Origin: Monomorium pharaonis
Taxonomy: Eukaryota > Arthropoda > Insecta > Hymenoptera > Formicidae
Length of the DNA: 64,000 nucleotides
NCBI RefSeq assembly: GCF_013373865.1
Contig: NC_050467.1
Coordinates: forward strand, 27,240,996 to 27,304,995
Reading direction: 5' to 3'
Shown here: positions 1 through 10,094 of the stretch, piece after piece
How positions within the stretch are numbered: the first letter of the stretch is position 1
Layout: each line of letters opens with the position of its first letter
The notes under the pieces: model-generated
The model's database searches: none
Told to the model about the DNA's origin: nothing
Seen by the model: the letters and a program-made list of their open reading frames with translations, nothing else
Made by a program: the position numbers and the translations under genes

Positions 1-1
1 A

Positions 2-3000
2 GAGTTGTTCGACAAGTTAAATTCGGAAGCGGTGCCATTAAAGATCATATCGATACGTAGATTCTTGTTACGCGGGGCATTCAATGACAAGGGTCAGCCC
101 ATCGCGAATAAAATCCAATTCGAATTTACGATCGACGAAGCAAAGTTCGTGCACGAATTCTATGTCGTAAAGAATCTGTATGAGATGATTCTTGGCATGG
201 ACTTCCTGCAAGAGCAGTCCGCGATACTCGAATGCGACGAGACAAAGTTCGCGGTCAACTTTAACAAAGATCAAACCGAAAACGCGACAACAGCCAAAAA
301 TATAATAAGCGCGATAGACGCGAAGGGGGCTGAGATTCTCCTAGAGAAAACTCTTAAAAAATTTAGTGACCTATTCCGCGAACAGATCGGATGCGTCACC
401 CATTACAAACATAAGATCGAGATGAAATCTGACAAGCCATTTAAGTCGAAGTTGTATCCGATTCCAGACGCTCATCGTGAGCGAGTACGTGAACATATAC
501 GCGAATTAGAGCGCGACGGCGTGATAGAGCGTGCGGCGACTCAATTCGTAAATCCGCTCGTCGTGGTAGCCAAACGATCAGGCGAAATAAGATTGTGTCT
601 CGATGCGAGGCAATTGAACAAACAGATGGCCAACGATCATGACCAGCCGCCTACCATCGACGAAGTGTTTAGGCGTATCGGCAGTCGAAAATATTTCACG
701 ACTCTCGACGTAGCTAAAGCCTTTTGGCAAATTCCGTTAGAAAAGGAGAGCGCGAAATATGTCAGATTCATGTTCGATAACCAAACCTATTGTTTTAAGC
801 GAATGCCTTTCGGACTGAAAACGACAGGCGCGTCATTCACGCGTGCGATAAGAAAAGCGATAGGGGATGAATGCGATGCTTTTACAATAATATATCTCGA
901 CGATATATTAATCGCATCCGACACCTTAGAGGAACACCTCTTTCATATAAATTACGTTCTCGAGCGACTAGAGAAAGTAGGCTTCCGTCTAAACGCAAAC
1001 AAGTGTGAGTTTATGAAGCCGCAAATAAAATTCCTTGGTCATACTTTCGACCAAATCACGGCGGAAATGAACGAGGACACTAAAACAGCGATAAAAAATT
1101 TTGAACGTCCCCGAAATAAGAAAGCGATCCAGGCTTTCTTAGGCCTAGTTAATTGGGATCGCAGGTTTATAAAGAACCTAGCTAACCTCGCGAAACCTCT
1201 CGAAAACCTATTGAGAAAAAACGTGAAATTCGAGTGGACAGGGGTGGAACAACGGGCGTTCAATGATATAAAACGCGCATTCGACGAGGCTGAAAAGCTA
1301 TTCGTCATCAGACCAAATAAGAAATTCGGCATTTTTGTCGACGCTTCCAAGTATGGGTTAGGCGCGCGACTTTATCAATTTAGTGACGACGAACCCGAAC
1401 GGAAATACACTGTAGCATACGCGAGTAGATCGTTGAGGGGCGCGGAACTTAATTATACTGTCACGGAAATAGAGTGCCTAGCGCTCGTATGGGCACTAAA
1501 AAAAAGGCACACGACACTTCTCGGACGGAAGGTACGCGTTCACACCGATCACCGAGCGTTGAAATTTATAACATCTTGCGCGAAAGATAGTAATCGAATA
1601 GCTCGTTGGATCGCATTCTTGAACGAGTTTGACCTAGAAATTTGCCACGTGCCAGGCAAAGAAAACATAACAGCCGACACGTTGTCACGCAATAACGTCC
1701 TAAACGGTTACGCAAAGAAGGCTGAACTAACAAAAGTTATTGCCGCAATACGCGCACCGGACGATGAAAATGAAACAAGCGATTGGGTCGAGTTCGTGAA
1801 ACAGGCGCAAGACGAAGACCAACGACTACAAGACGATTTGTTAAACAAACCGGATTCTTATGTAATTCGAGACGAATTAATACGCGTAAAAACGTGCGAC
1901 GGGGATAGAATAGTCGTTCCCGATAGTATAAGATGGCGTTTGGTGCAGAAGGTGCATACTTACCTATTGCACTTCGGCACTGACAAAACGCTAAACTTTT
2001 CCAAACAGCTCTTTGCAATAAACAAGGTCGATAAGTTAGCCCGTGACGTCGTTGCGTTTTGCCACATATGTCAGGCAACCAAATATTACACGCGTGCGAC
2101 TAGGGGTACACAGTACTACGACTTGCCAGAGCAACCGGGAAAAGTCATATCGCTTGATATTTTCGGACCTTTACCCCAAACTTCGAAGGGTAATAAATAT
2201 GTCCTAGTAGTCTTAGATCAGTTCTCGAAATTAACCAAGTTATATACGATGCCGAATCAAAAACTCGAGACGATCATGGACACGTTACAATTAAAATGTT
2301 TCGATGAAATCGGTATACCGGAAGAAATCCTGACCGACAATGCCGGACAGTTCATTACGAACCGATGGCGTGACTTTACGAACGACATGGGACTCACCGC
2401 GCGTAAGACGAGCCCATACAACCCGCAGTCCAATCCGGTTGAACGGGTCATGCGCGAAATAGGGCGCATCATACGTGTTTATGCGTACGACCACCAGATA
2501 AGGTGGGACCGCGTAATTAAGAGGGCCGAAGACACGATCAACTGCACAACGCACTCCAGTACCGGATGTAAGCCAATTGACCTGCATCGGGGCTACGAAG
2601 ATTCGTTGCATCTGGACGAGCGCTTGAAGCCGCGAGAAGAAGAAGACGAGGAAGAAACAGCGGAAGAAAAACTGCAAGTCGCCATCCAAAAAGCAGCGGA
2701 AGTCCTGAAAAGGCGGGCGAGCCTGAGAAAGGTGCAGGCAGACAAATCACTAGAAGCGAAACCTTTAGAAGTCGGAGACGCCGTGTGGATCAAACTTCAT
2801 AGGAGAAGCGACGCCAGCCGACGACTAACGAAGAAGATTCACCTAGTGTATGACGGACCCTATAAAGTTGGACAAATTATAAGAGAAAATGCGTACCTGA
2901 TAGTAGATGACGACGAAAATACAGTCGGTGTCTACAACGCAAGGCAACTGAAGCCACACAGGGAAGCGCAGATGAAAGATCCAGTACAAATAAACGTGAT

Positions 3001-5977
3001 TGAAAATCCCACGACGAAACCAGCTGGAACCCGAAGACCTGAAACAAAGAAAAAAGAGGTTAGAAAACAAGAAAAATTAGTAAGGTGCGTTAATATGTTA
3101 AGTGTACCTGAAAATAAAAAGAAAATTAGTAAAAAACAAATAGTCGACTACGTCGACAAGTTACGTCAAGATGACGAAAACGATCACTTGTCATTACAAA
3201 ATTCTGATGACGAGATCCCCGAGACACAACGCACTACATTGTCACAACAGTCAAAAAGAAGACCCAGGCAACAGATCAGTGAGAAGGGCATGAGACACAT
3301 CTCAAGGATACGAAAACTGTTAAGTGGTCAGATCCCAACGGGATGGATCTACGCGAAGGTGGAAGATCAAGACGTGAAAGTGATAATGGATACTAGAGGG
3401 GAATTCAACGTCATCACGAGCGGAGCAGTTGACTTAATAGAGTCACGAAACGCCAAAGAACTAATAAAAACAACAGAATCAACAAATATCCCAGCCTATC
3501 TCAAGCGAGAAAAGCGAACGACAATACAAGCAGTTACCGTTCACACAAAAATTTTCTCGAGAGAAATTGACATAGAGGCTATGATTCTTGAAATGGCGGA
3601 ATCGATACTGCTAATCGCTAGAAACTCTCGAAGAAAACTTGCAGAGTTAATTCGAAACCCTGTGAATCCACCAAAATTAGAACGATGGGGAAAGACGAAA
3701 TCCAGACGAGGAATGCAGAGGATGAGCGACCAACTATCCAAACAACGAGGCGATCGAGCAAAGCCGACAGAGGTCAACGAGACATCCCAGGGCCAACCAA
3801 AATCTCCAAGTTCACAACCGGATGAGATCATCGTGGAAGAAGAGGAGGCGAGTCAACCAAGGGAAAGAACAGACCAAGGCACATGCGAATCGACCCTAAG
3901 GCAGGAGGTCAGCCCAATACTCACCTCACATGCGAAATCATCTAATGTAAGCCGAAAAAACTCTATTTTTTGTATAAAACCGTCAGTAGACGTAAGTTCT
4001 ACGAACTGCACTCAAAGGTGTAATTGCATAATATATACTACACCAAAAAGTGCAAACTTAGATAATTCTTCGCGAAGTAGCAAATCTATTAAAAAACGCG
4101 AAAATATAATCAATACAGACCAAATTGTTTATCAAATAAGCGATAGCAATTGTTCTGATTCGTCAGACACAGGTATTCAAACGCGACTGAATAACATAAT
4201 TAGAAAATCGCGAAAGAAGACAAACGAAACGTTTACAATAAATGGTACTGAAAATCTAACACAGAATACAAATTTAACATTACCACATGAAAACTCATCG
4301 TTATATGAGATAGTTATATGCGATACTGAGCATAGTGCATGTAAATGGTACGTGGAAACTAAGTCTAATAACGCGTTGAGGAAAACCGACAGTCATAAAG
4401 ATAGGCTTAACGTTTCGTGTAACAACAAACTATCAGACGAACTAGAGGCACGCGATAGACCAAAATCCCGACCAACTGCATCTAGTAAAACAGCGCTTAT
4501 AAGCGACCCTTTAAAATTAACTACGCGAGCCGAGTCAGCTATTACCTCGAAAAAATCAGTTGTAAAGACGAAAATTCCATTAGTAACTCAAACCGCGAAA
4601 TGCGTTTTGAACGATTTCATTAATCAATCGCGTCAAACGCAAATTAGTAAAGACTCGATTCATACGATAGAAACGCGCCTTAATGATAAGCCACGCGATA
4701 GGTTAGCCAAACGACCAATAGGCGACGACGCGGTGGCGCTACGCGCGGACCAATCGGAATCACCTAGGGAAAACGAAGCCATCCCTGACACGCGTATCTC
4801 ACAGCTACATAACCTGTGGCTACAATTATCTCGCGCCATTCGAGTTGGAAGCCGACATCAGAAAGACGGCGAACTAGACACACAGCAATCAAGTGAAATA
4901 TCAAGTATTGTTATTCAAATCATGGAGGACATGTCGAAGCTAAATCTTGACAGCGACGAGGAGGAGCTGCTAGATAGGGCGATGACGAACGTTCTAAATC
5001 TAGAATTGGCAACGAGAAAACAAAAAAGGTTGGATTTTCTTAGAAGCATGGCTCAGGGCACCGAAACAATAAAGGAAAAATTCGACAAGACGAAAGCTTT
5101 AGAGTTACTGCGAAAGGACCAAGAGCGAAGCGATGCGCTTACGGATTTCGTAAATAAACATTACAAAAATGTTGCAAAAAAGAATAGTGCATTCGACACC
5201 GCCGAAATAAAAAACAAGGAGGGCGATGTCGTAACAAAGATAAAAATAATGGTTGAAACGGAATTGGTTGACAAACGTGCCGAAAAACCACCGGACATAC
5301 AAGTCGTCGCAAACATAATCGACGGAAGCATAAATATACGTTACTTTTTGTTACCGGAACCGGAAAATCAGCCAAAGGTCAACAACAACAATGACGATAA
5401 GGTAACACAAAAACCTGTCCAGACAACAGTGGAAAATGATCCTATTCCAACGACGAGCCAACATAACCTCAAAAGCCTCGAGCACGAAATACCAGCTGAC
5501 GAACCGATATCCGAAGACAATCAAACGGGAGAGGAAGAACCAAATGAAAGCGACAAGGAGAACCTACCCGTTGAACAAGAAAATCAAGATTACACGAGAC
5601 CAATTTCACCAATTAAAAAAATGCTAGGAAACAAAGTCAAAAAATGGACCTTCCGGAAAAGAAAAATACAAAGCCTTAAGGACATCTCATTCTCGGCTAG
5701 TGAGTTTGAAGATGAAGCTCCACCCACACTACGCAAAAAGAAAGCCCATTGTCAAGAGGAAACCTCTCGACAATGCCCTTTAGAGGGGAAAATGAAACCG
5801 ACCTCCAGGGGCGACCTGGACACCACGCCACCCGTGACAGGCCCAGAGGGATCCGGACAACCCAAAAAATTCAAGGCGATTGAGACCAAGGCCAAGGAGA
5901 CCGAGGGGAAAAAAGTCTTGACCCTAAGGTTGGAGAGGTCGACGGAGGCAGCACAACCAGCCGCGGATCGGAATTAA
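2..5977 (+). CDS. Gag-pol polyprotein, partial (PR-RT-RNase H-integrase-C-terminal extension), family B
   Basis: Polyprotein for reverse transcription and integration of an LTR retrotransposon. The frame is already open at the window edge, within the protease. In order: protease C-terminal half (start to about nt 260), RT with a YLDD box near nt 893-905, RNase H with FVDASK near nt 1335 and TDHRAL near nt 1545, integrase zinc domain (HFGTDK, CHIC), integrase core (LDIFGP, LTDNAGQF, SNPVER) and a GPY module near nt 2850. About 1000 further residues follow. These include a second protease-like DTRGEFNVIT segment near nt 3390, an acidic/basic low-complexity stretch, and a charged helical block near nt 5000-5130. 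The stop lies 185 bases inside the 3' LTR. No lesion is visible, and catalytic residues of RT, RNase H and integrase are present. Confidence 0.93.
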   Translation, partial: ELFDKLNSEAVPLKIISIRRFLLRGAFNDKGQPIANKIQFEFTIDEAKFVHEFYVVKNLYEMILGMDFLQEQSAILECDETKFAVNFNKDQTENATTAKNIISAIDAKGAEILLEKTLKKFSDLFREQIGCVTHYKHKIEMKSDKPFKSKLYPIPDAHRERVREHIRELERDGVIERAATQFVNPLVVVAKRSGEIRLCLDARQLNKQMANDHDQPPTIDEVFRRIGSRKYFTTLDVAKAFWQIPLEKESAKYVRFMFDNQTYCFKRMPFGLKTTGASFTRAIRKAIGDECDAFTIIYLDDILIASDTLEEHLFHINYVLERLEKVGFRLNANKCEFMKPQIKFLGHTFDQITAEMNEDTKTAIKNFERPRNKKAIQAFLGLVNWDRRFIKNLANLAKPLENLLRKNVKFEWTGVEQRAFNDIKRAFDEAEKLFVIRPNKKFGIFVDASKYGLGARLYQFSDDEPERKYTVAYASRSLRGAELNYTVTEIECLALVWALKKRHTTLLGRKVRVHTDHRALKFITSCAKDSNRIARWIAFLNEFDLEICHVPGKENITADTLSRNNVLNGYAKKAELTKVIAAIRAPDDENETSDWVEFVKQAQDEDQRLQDDLLNKPDSYVIRDELIRVKTCDGDRIVVPDSIRWRLVQKVHTYLLHFGTDKTLNFSKQLFAINKVDKLARDVVAFCHICQATKYYTRATRGTQYYDLPEQPGKVISLDIFGPLPQTSKGNKYVLVVLDQFSKLTKLYTMPNQKLETIMDTLQLKCFDEIGIPEEILTDNAGQFITNRWRDFTNDMGLTARKTSPYNPQSNPVERVMREIGRIIRVYAYDHQIRWDRVIKRAEDTINCTTHSSTGCKPIDLHRGYEDSLHLDERLKPREEEDEEETAEEKLQVAIQKAAEVLKRRASLRKVQADKSLEAKPLEVGDAVWIKLHRRSDASRRLTKKIHLVYDGPYKVGQIIRENAYLIVDDDENTVGVYNARQLKPHREAQMKDPVQINVIENPTTKPAGTRRPETKKKEVRKQEKLVRCVNMLSVPENKKKISKKQIVDYVDKLRQDDENDHLSLQNSDDEIPETQRTTLSQQSKRRPRQQISEKGMRHISRIRKLLSGQIPTGWIYAKVEDQDVKVIMDTRGEFNVITSGAVDLIESRNAKELIKTTESTNIPAYLKREKRTTIQAVTVHTKIFSREIDIEAMILEMAESILLIARNSRRKLAELIRNPVNPPKLERWGKTKSRRGMQRMSDQLSKQRGDRAKPTEVNETSQGQPKSPSSQPDEIIVEEEEASQPRERTDQGTCESTLRQEVSPILTSHAKSSNVSRKNSIFCIKPSVDVSSTNCTQRCNCIIYTTPKSANLDNSSRSSKSIKKRENIINTDQIVYQISDSNCSDSSDTGIQTRLNNIIRKSRKKTNETFTINGTENLTQNTNLTLPHENSSLYEIVICDTEHSACKWYVETKSNNALRKTDSHKDRLNVSCNNKLSDELEARDRPKSRPTASSKTALISDPLKLTTRAESAITSKKSVVKTKIPLVTQTAKCVLNDFINQSRQTQISKDSIHTIETRLNDKPRDRLAKRPIGDDAVALRADQSESPRENEAIPDTRISQLHNLWLQLSRAIRVGSRHQKDGELDTQQSSEISSIVIQIMEDMSKLNLDSDEEELLDRAMTNVLNLELATRKQKRLDFLRSMAQGTETIKEKFDKTKALELLRKDQERSDALTDFVNKHYKNVAKKNSAFDTAEIKNKEGDVVTKIKIMVETELVDKRAEKPPDIQVVANIIDGSINIRYFLLPEPENQPKVNNNNDDKVTQKPVQTTVENDPIPTTSQHNLKSLEHEIPADEPISEDNQTGEEEPNESDKENLPVEQENQDYTRPISPIKKMLGNKVKKWTFRKRKIQSLKDISFSASEFEDEAPPTLRKKKAHCQEETSRQCPLEGKMKPTSRGDLDTTPPVTGPEGSGQPKKFKAIETKAKETEGKKVLTLRLERSTEAAQPAADRN

Positions 5978-6373
5978 AGCCACCGCGTGGTCGAGAATTG
6001 CGTCGCGAACATAAATAGCGCAAAACATTTCTCATTAGCATTAAGAGTGTGTTATAAATATATATATCTAGTCTTAAGTTTACAGCGTGAATTTTATAAT
6101 ATTCCCTTTTACTTCTCATATATATATATATTGTTTTTTATTAGTATTGTGTGGATTAAAAATATACTTACTTTATATTTAATATTTTATCAAATAATCC
6201 GAATTATATGTTATTTAGCCTTTCATGTTAAATTTCATAGTTTTATTAAATTACATACTTACCTTTCATATTTCATTTTATATTGTGAGAATAATTCCAC
6301 ATAGTTCATTCAGCACCTTAAGTGCAAGCAAAATTAAAGTTTCGTTCATAGTAAGTTTTTTTTGCATTAAGCT

Positions 6374-6520
6374 ATGACATGGCCAGATATCATACGTGCT
6401 ATGCTATGCGTAGCATGTCTTTTAGTTTCATTATATTATTTAATCCTAGTTTTGATTAGTTTGAAAAACCATAACAATGTGGGAAGCACAACTAATGTGT
6501 TATCTCACAGTTCTATATAA
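6374..6520 (+). CDS. Small hydrophobic ORF in U3 of family B LTR (48 aa, hypothetical)
   Basis: ATG-started ORF of 48 codons. It begins MTWPDIIRAMLC, has one strongly hydrophobic stretch (roughly residues 6-30, rich in L, V, Y, I) and then a polar tail (KNHNN...). This looks like a single membrane-spanning peptide. The solo LTR at 36331-36477 keeps the same start, stop and length with three amino-acid changes and one silent change. That is persistence but not evidence of selection. It lies upstream of the predicted TATA box, so it would need a read-through or internal transcript. No family is recognised, and it may be a chance ORF in AT-rich DNA. Confidence 0.3.
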   Translation: MTWPDIIRAMLCVACLLVSLYYLILVLISLKNHNNVGSTTNVLSHSSI

Positions 6521-6637
6521 TATAATTATTTTAAGGTTAAATATCTCCTTCTTAGTGTCATATGCGTACAGCCTACATTTCTTAGTATCATGGCTGTGAT
6601 AATTATAATTTTAAGTTTAGAATTGATAGAATGTGTG

Positions 6638-6933
6638 GATTGCACTTTAAGTGCAATCTGCACCCGAAACTGCACTTTCGAGTGCAATCCCCATGAAAGT
6701 AGAGGGGATACACTAGGCTGGAGGGGGCAACTCAGCGAGATGCCCGCAGCGCAGCGACGCCGCGCAACAAGGAGTGGGGCGAGAAGCGAGTCCCGCGCCC
6801 GGGGGAAACCGACGCCACGCTCGGTTGGCGCGACCCGACGGGAGGGGGAAGCCCGAGCGCTCCCAGCGGCGAAAGCGCACAGGATTGGCGAATCCCGACA
6901 AGAGGGGGTAGCGTCCCTTCAGCTAGTATATAA
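6638..6933 (+). promoter_or_regulatory. U3 promoter region of family B: GTGCA inverted repeat, CCAAT-type boxes, TATA
   Basis: A perfect inverted repeat with arms GATTGCACTT and AAGTGCAATC around one T occupies 6638-6658. A second TGCAC...GTGCA pair follows at about 6672-6690. A GTTGG box near 6824 and an ATTGG box near 6884 precede TATATAA at 6927-6933. Transcription should start about 30 bases downstream, defining R. The same layout is kept in the family B solo LTR. Confidence 0.6.
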
Positions 6934-7302
6934 GCGGGCGTTGAGAGCTCTCGGGAGCTTTCGCGCGCCGGATCTTTCAGCAATAACAACGCGGACATCC
7001 GAATAAGAGTTTTCGCGCGCTATTAGTATCCGACAAGCCTAAGTCACGATAAGCGAGATACGTGACAACGCGAGTGCGTAAGTTCCGTGCTGTGCACGTT
7101 AAAGCGGCGTGTTTCGCGCGTTCGGCGATAACCATCTCTTCGTTAAGAGAGTTCGTGCGTGCGTGCGCCGGTGATAAAAATCACCTTTAATCAACCGAAT
7201 GCGAGTAGGTTGACTCTTCCCGAAAAAGACAAGTGCGTTTACTCGTTTGTGAACAAGCGACGCGTTCGGGATAAGTGTGACACAAGTGACACCAAGCTTA
7301 TT

Positions 7303-7308
7303 AATAAA
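7303..7308 (+). terminator. Polyadenylation signal AATAAA in family B R region
   Basis: AATAAA is followed by GT-rich sequence (ACTGTTTGTTATTTGTT). It lies about 375 bases after the TATA box, as expected for the R/U5 border. Families C, D, E and F have AATAAA at corresponding places. Confidence 0.55.
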
Positions 7309-7477
7309 GCATACTGTTTGTTATTTGTTACTAAAACTATAAGTGTTATTTCTCACTTACCTGCATATCAGACAGAGTGTCCGATCCTGAGTCCGTGTGA
7401 TTCCTGGCAACCTGAAATATAGAAATCCTATAAAAAACGGGACCGCGGGTAAACCTGAAATAAAAATACATACTTAC

Positions 7478-7541
7478 CTGGCGAAGTTCCTGTGGGACAT
7501 CCAAGGCAATCCTGGAGACGATCCTGAGACGACGGCGGCAC
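7478..7541 (-). other. Antisense exon-like block in family B LTR
   Basis: On the minus strand a pyrimidine-rich acceptor ending TTTCAG precedes a 64-base block. The block ends CAG before GTAAGT, a consensus donor. Further minus-strand acceptor and donor sites flank a second block at about 7360-7410. Families C, D and E have the same arrangement at the same LTR position. Confidence 0.45.
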
Positions 7542-7821
7542 CTGAAAGAAAAAGAGAAAGAATTAGTAATAAGTTCGTTCGAAGTTCGTGTGTTGTGAAT
7601 TTCCTCTGGGATTTACTCAAGCTAGTGGTAGCTGTCCTTCCGACGGAAGCAACACCGAACGTGCGTTCCGGCGTTCCTGAGCAGAGCGACGATCCCGGAA
7701 CATTACACCTTGCCTCTTGATAAGGATAAAGGGGCTGGCGACTGTGAAAACCTGCAACGAAAGGTTTGTGAGTCTTACTTGTCCGAACTCGTGAGTCACG
7801 TCATTCGGTTATCCGGTCACA

Positions 7822-7835
7822 ACCTAACCTAACCT
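7822..7835 (+). repeat. Telomere-type repeat tract between elements B and C
   Basis: ACCTAACCTAACCT, almost three CCTAA units, lies between the CA end of the B LTR and the TG start of the C LTR. The terminal ACCT on each side is the target duplication shared by these elements. Confidence 0.9.
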
Positions 7836-8733
7836 TGAAACCGCCTAGAGGGGACGTCCTAGACGAACCGACGCCAACAACATCCGCAGGCGCAGCGCAG
7901 ATAACGAGTGCAGTTCCAGAGTTCCCAGTGACACCGGGGAAGGAGTGGAGCGGCCTCAGAGCGACGAGCGTAAGACTCCAGCGTATGCAGGGAGAGAAGC
8001 CCTACGCGGAGAAGCCACTTGAGTGGGAATCTTTAGAACAAAGCTAAGGAACAATAATTCCTTTTTTCTTTTTCGTTTATATTTTTGTTAGCATTTTATT
8101 TTTATAATTTTTAATTGGAAATATTTTTTTTATATATTTTGAGTTATTTCTACTTCATATATATTCTTATAAACTTAGTTTAGTAGCGAATAGCGAATAG
8201 CGTGATAATAAAAATTTTAGGTTAAGCTTAAAGCAGTTTTTCATAATATCGCGACATAGGAACGTAATCGCGATAACCTTTCTTTTAATGGCATGAGACT
8301 TAAGAAAAGTCATTATTTGTTTTATAAGGCTTAATACATAGCCCGGAAAAAGCGCGTGATAAACGTCAATAAGCGCGACTTCAAAAATAATATAAGTTCG
8401 TGGTTTTTCGTGCGAAGCGAGTTAGAAAGGCTCGTCACTTTTTCTTTTATTACATTTGTTTAGCAGAATGCACGAACTGCAGGAACAGTCAATGCAATTT
8501 TATTTTTCATCGTTTATTTTTATAAGATGTTATTAGATTATTATGTTTGTTTTTTCTTATTTTTTGCATGTATTCTATAGTATTACTAGTGTAAGCGTAG
8601 CATATAAGTTAGTTTTAAGTAATAAAACAGTTCTCGCGTAAAAATAAGAAAAGTGCAGACGGTGGCACCACAAAGTGCACCTGTATCTGACAGCAGCTGT
8701 GGCCAGCGCCACAGCCAGAGATCGAATCATCCC

Positions 8734-8927
8734 ATTGGTCCGTGAGAGAGGAGTGGGGAGCTTGAGCAGCGACACTGCCACTCGAGCCGGGATTGGCTCA
8801 GACGACCTGGAGGGGACGCATCACCATCCACCGCACACTGCAGCGCGCCATTGGCCAAGATGTTCCGGCGAGGCATATCCGAGCGCTGATTGGTCCAGCG
8901 TTACTGGTGGGGTGCGCCAGTATAAAT
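8734..8927 (+). promoter_or_regulatory. C LTR promoter: four ATTGG (inverted CCAAT) boxes and TATA
   Basis: ATTGG occurs at 8734, 8792, 8850 and 8889, followed by TATAAAT at 8921-8927. The spacing is 58, 58 and 39 bases. Element D has the same four-box design. The copy in the 3' LTR lies 10,703-10,709 bases downstream, allowing for the 6-bp indel. An NF-Y-type factor is the natural candidate, but this is inference. Confidence 0.55.
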
Positions 8928-9162
8928 TGGGACGCAGCGGCGTCCCGACAGCTTGTTGAAGCCCGAATTCGTAACGGGTAACACCTCCGCGTAAGTTTAA
9001 CTCGCGAATAGGATAGATTAGCTTTGTGCAATCGAGCAAGTTCCGCGGAAGCGAAACCGCGTCAACAATTGAGTGATAACCGTTCGCTGAACGCGAGTAG
9101 GCAACGGAAAGATAGCATACGAGAACCTTTGCGCCGAGCGAATAAAACGTGCTTAAACGAAA

Positions 9163-9296
9163 CGTTTGTGAAGAAGCGACGCGTTCGGGCAAGTGTTCAA
9201 TAGCGCGACAGCGCATAAGTCATTTACGAAACGAGTGTGATAAGGCGACGCGTACGGGAGTGCTGTTAATAGGTTAAGTGTTACAAGTTGAATAAA
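9163..9296 (+). promoter_or_regulatory. Conserved R-region motif and polyadenylation signal in C LTR
   Basis: The motif around GTTTGTGAAGAAGCGACGCG followed by TTCGGG lies at 9163-9190. Close versions occur in B (about 7244-7270), D (about 39251-39281) and E (about 26444-26470), always shortly before AATAAA (here 9291-9296). Conservation across otherwise diverged LTRs points to an RNA element in R. Its role is unknown. Confidence 0.45.
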
Positions 9297-9455
9297 TTAT
9301 TTATTTATTGTGAAAATAAAACGAAAGAGTGAATACTTACTTGTTACTTACCTGCATGAGATCCAACGACGAATCCGAGGGTTCCTGAAAATAAAAGTCC
9401 TGATTATGAAATATCTGGGGTATCCTGTTCATGCGTGGAATAAATACATACGTAC

Positions 9456-9527
9456 CTGAGCATATCCTTGGAGGGACGAGGAGATCCGGAGAGTCAGCGG
9501 CGATCCGACGGCAAAGAGCAGCTTTTC
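9456..9527 (-). other. Antisense exon-like block in C LTR
   Basis: On the minus strand an acceptor (CTCAATTTCAG) opens a 72-base block ending in CTCAG before GTACGTATG. Downstream on the same strand an acceptor TTTTATTTTCAG opens a second block that ends at GCAG before GTAAGTAAC, near 9356. The 3' LTR repeats it. It is comparable in place and length to the blocks in B, D and E. Confidence 0.45.
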
Positions 9528-9941
9528 CTGAAATTGAGAAAAATCATTATTATTAATATAAATGCGTCAGTCACACGTTTAGGAAGGCGGAGAACGTAAA
9601 GAAAGTAACAATTAGTGAAAGTTTTGTGCCGAGCAAACTCGATAGCGCAAATAGTAACTGTCCGACGGCAAACGAATAGCAGTGAGCGCAGCAGCCGACG
9701 GACCGACATTCCTTGCTTCTGGGTGGTGAAAGAAACTGGCGACCGATACGACGTGGACGAGAGTTTTCGAAAGGTTTGTTTCTTGAATTTCCGAAGCGAA
9801 TTCGTTACCCAACGTGGTGATGATCGGTTACAGTATTGCTAGGTAGAAGGGTCTGTAAATTCGGTGTACCTACGAAGTCTGACGCTGGTTTCCTTGGCAG
9901 AAATTTTAACTACACGGGAATCTCACTAAAACCTCAAACAA

Positions 9942-9959
9942 TGGCGACCGTGACAGGAC
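9942..9959 (+). other. Primer-binding-site-like sequence (tRNA-Arg), element C
   Basis: TGGCGACCGTGACAGGAC is complementary to the 3' end of tRNA-Arg including CCA, as recalled for insect tRNA-Arg. The identical 18 bases occur in D, E and F. It starts 109 bases after the LTR end, whereas LTR elements normally place it within a few bases. Confidence 0.75.
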
Positions 9960-10094
9960 ACGACTAAGCCGGGAAAAACGATCGCGAGTGATCTCGATGA
10001 AAACGATCAATCGGTTTAAAATAGATCGGAAAGCTTAGCGATACAATTATTTGAATAAAAATTTCGGAAGTTTCAGAACGAAAAATAGACAAAA

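Larger units (their letters stand above)
1..7821 (+). mobile_element. Family B LTR retrotransposon, 3' part (5' end beyond window)
   Basis: The window opens inside the protease region of a Ty3/gypsy-type element. Its gag-pol frame runs to 5977 and its 3' LTR is 5793-7821. The element ends in TCACA and is followed directly by ACCTAACCTAACCT. A second LTR of the same family stands alone at 35745-37776, which fixes the LTR edges. Gag, leader and 5' LTR are outside the window, so completeness cannot be judged. The visible coding part has no stop or frameshift, so this copy may be recent. Confidence 0.93.
5793..7821 (+). repeat. 3' LTR of family B element
   Basis: A 2029-bp LTR, TGAAACCG...GGTCACA, preceded by the purine-rich AGAGGGGAAAA. 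It matches the solo LTR at 35745-37776 nearly base for base. Its first 185 bases encode the end of gag-pol. U3 then holds a hydrophobic small ORF and a GTGCA inverted repeat. A TATA box is at 6927-6933 and AATAAA at 7303-7308. The stretch 7350-7550 carries antisense splice-like signals. A PBS-like TGGCGACTGTGA lies at 7736. Confidence 0.93.
7836..9832 (+). repeat. 5' LTR of element C
   Basis: A 1997-bp LTR, TGAAACCG...CGGTTACA. Bases 7836-8047 repeat the coding tail of gag-pol without its upstream gene. Four ATTGG boxes and a TATA box lie at 8734-8927 and AATAAA at 9291-9296. Antisense splice-like sites lie at 9348-9530 and a PBS-like TGGCGACCGATA at 9737. The interior begins with GT straight after the terminal CA. 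Confidence 0.95.

Noticed and set aside
6590..7006. 138-codon ORF across the B promoter and R region
   Set aside because: It spans the TATA box and the GTGCA palindrome and has biased Arg/Ala/Gly composition from GC-rich DNA. Similar shadow ORFs occur on both strands.
8821..9216. 131-codon minus-strand ORF in the C LTR
   Set aside because: It lies over the promoter and R sequence, is not conserved in D, and its composition follows the sense-strand elements.
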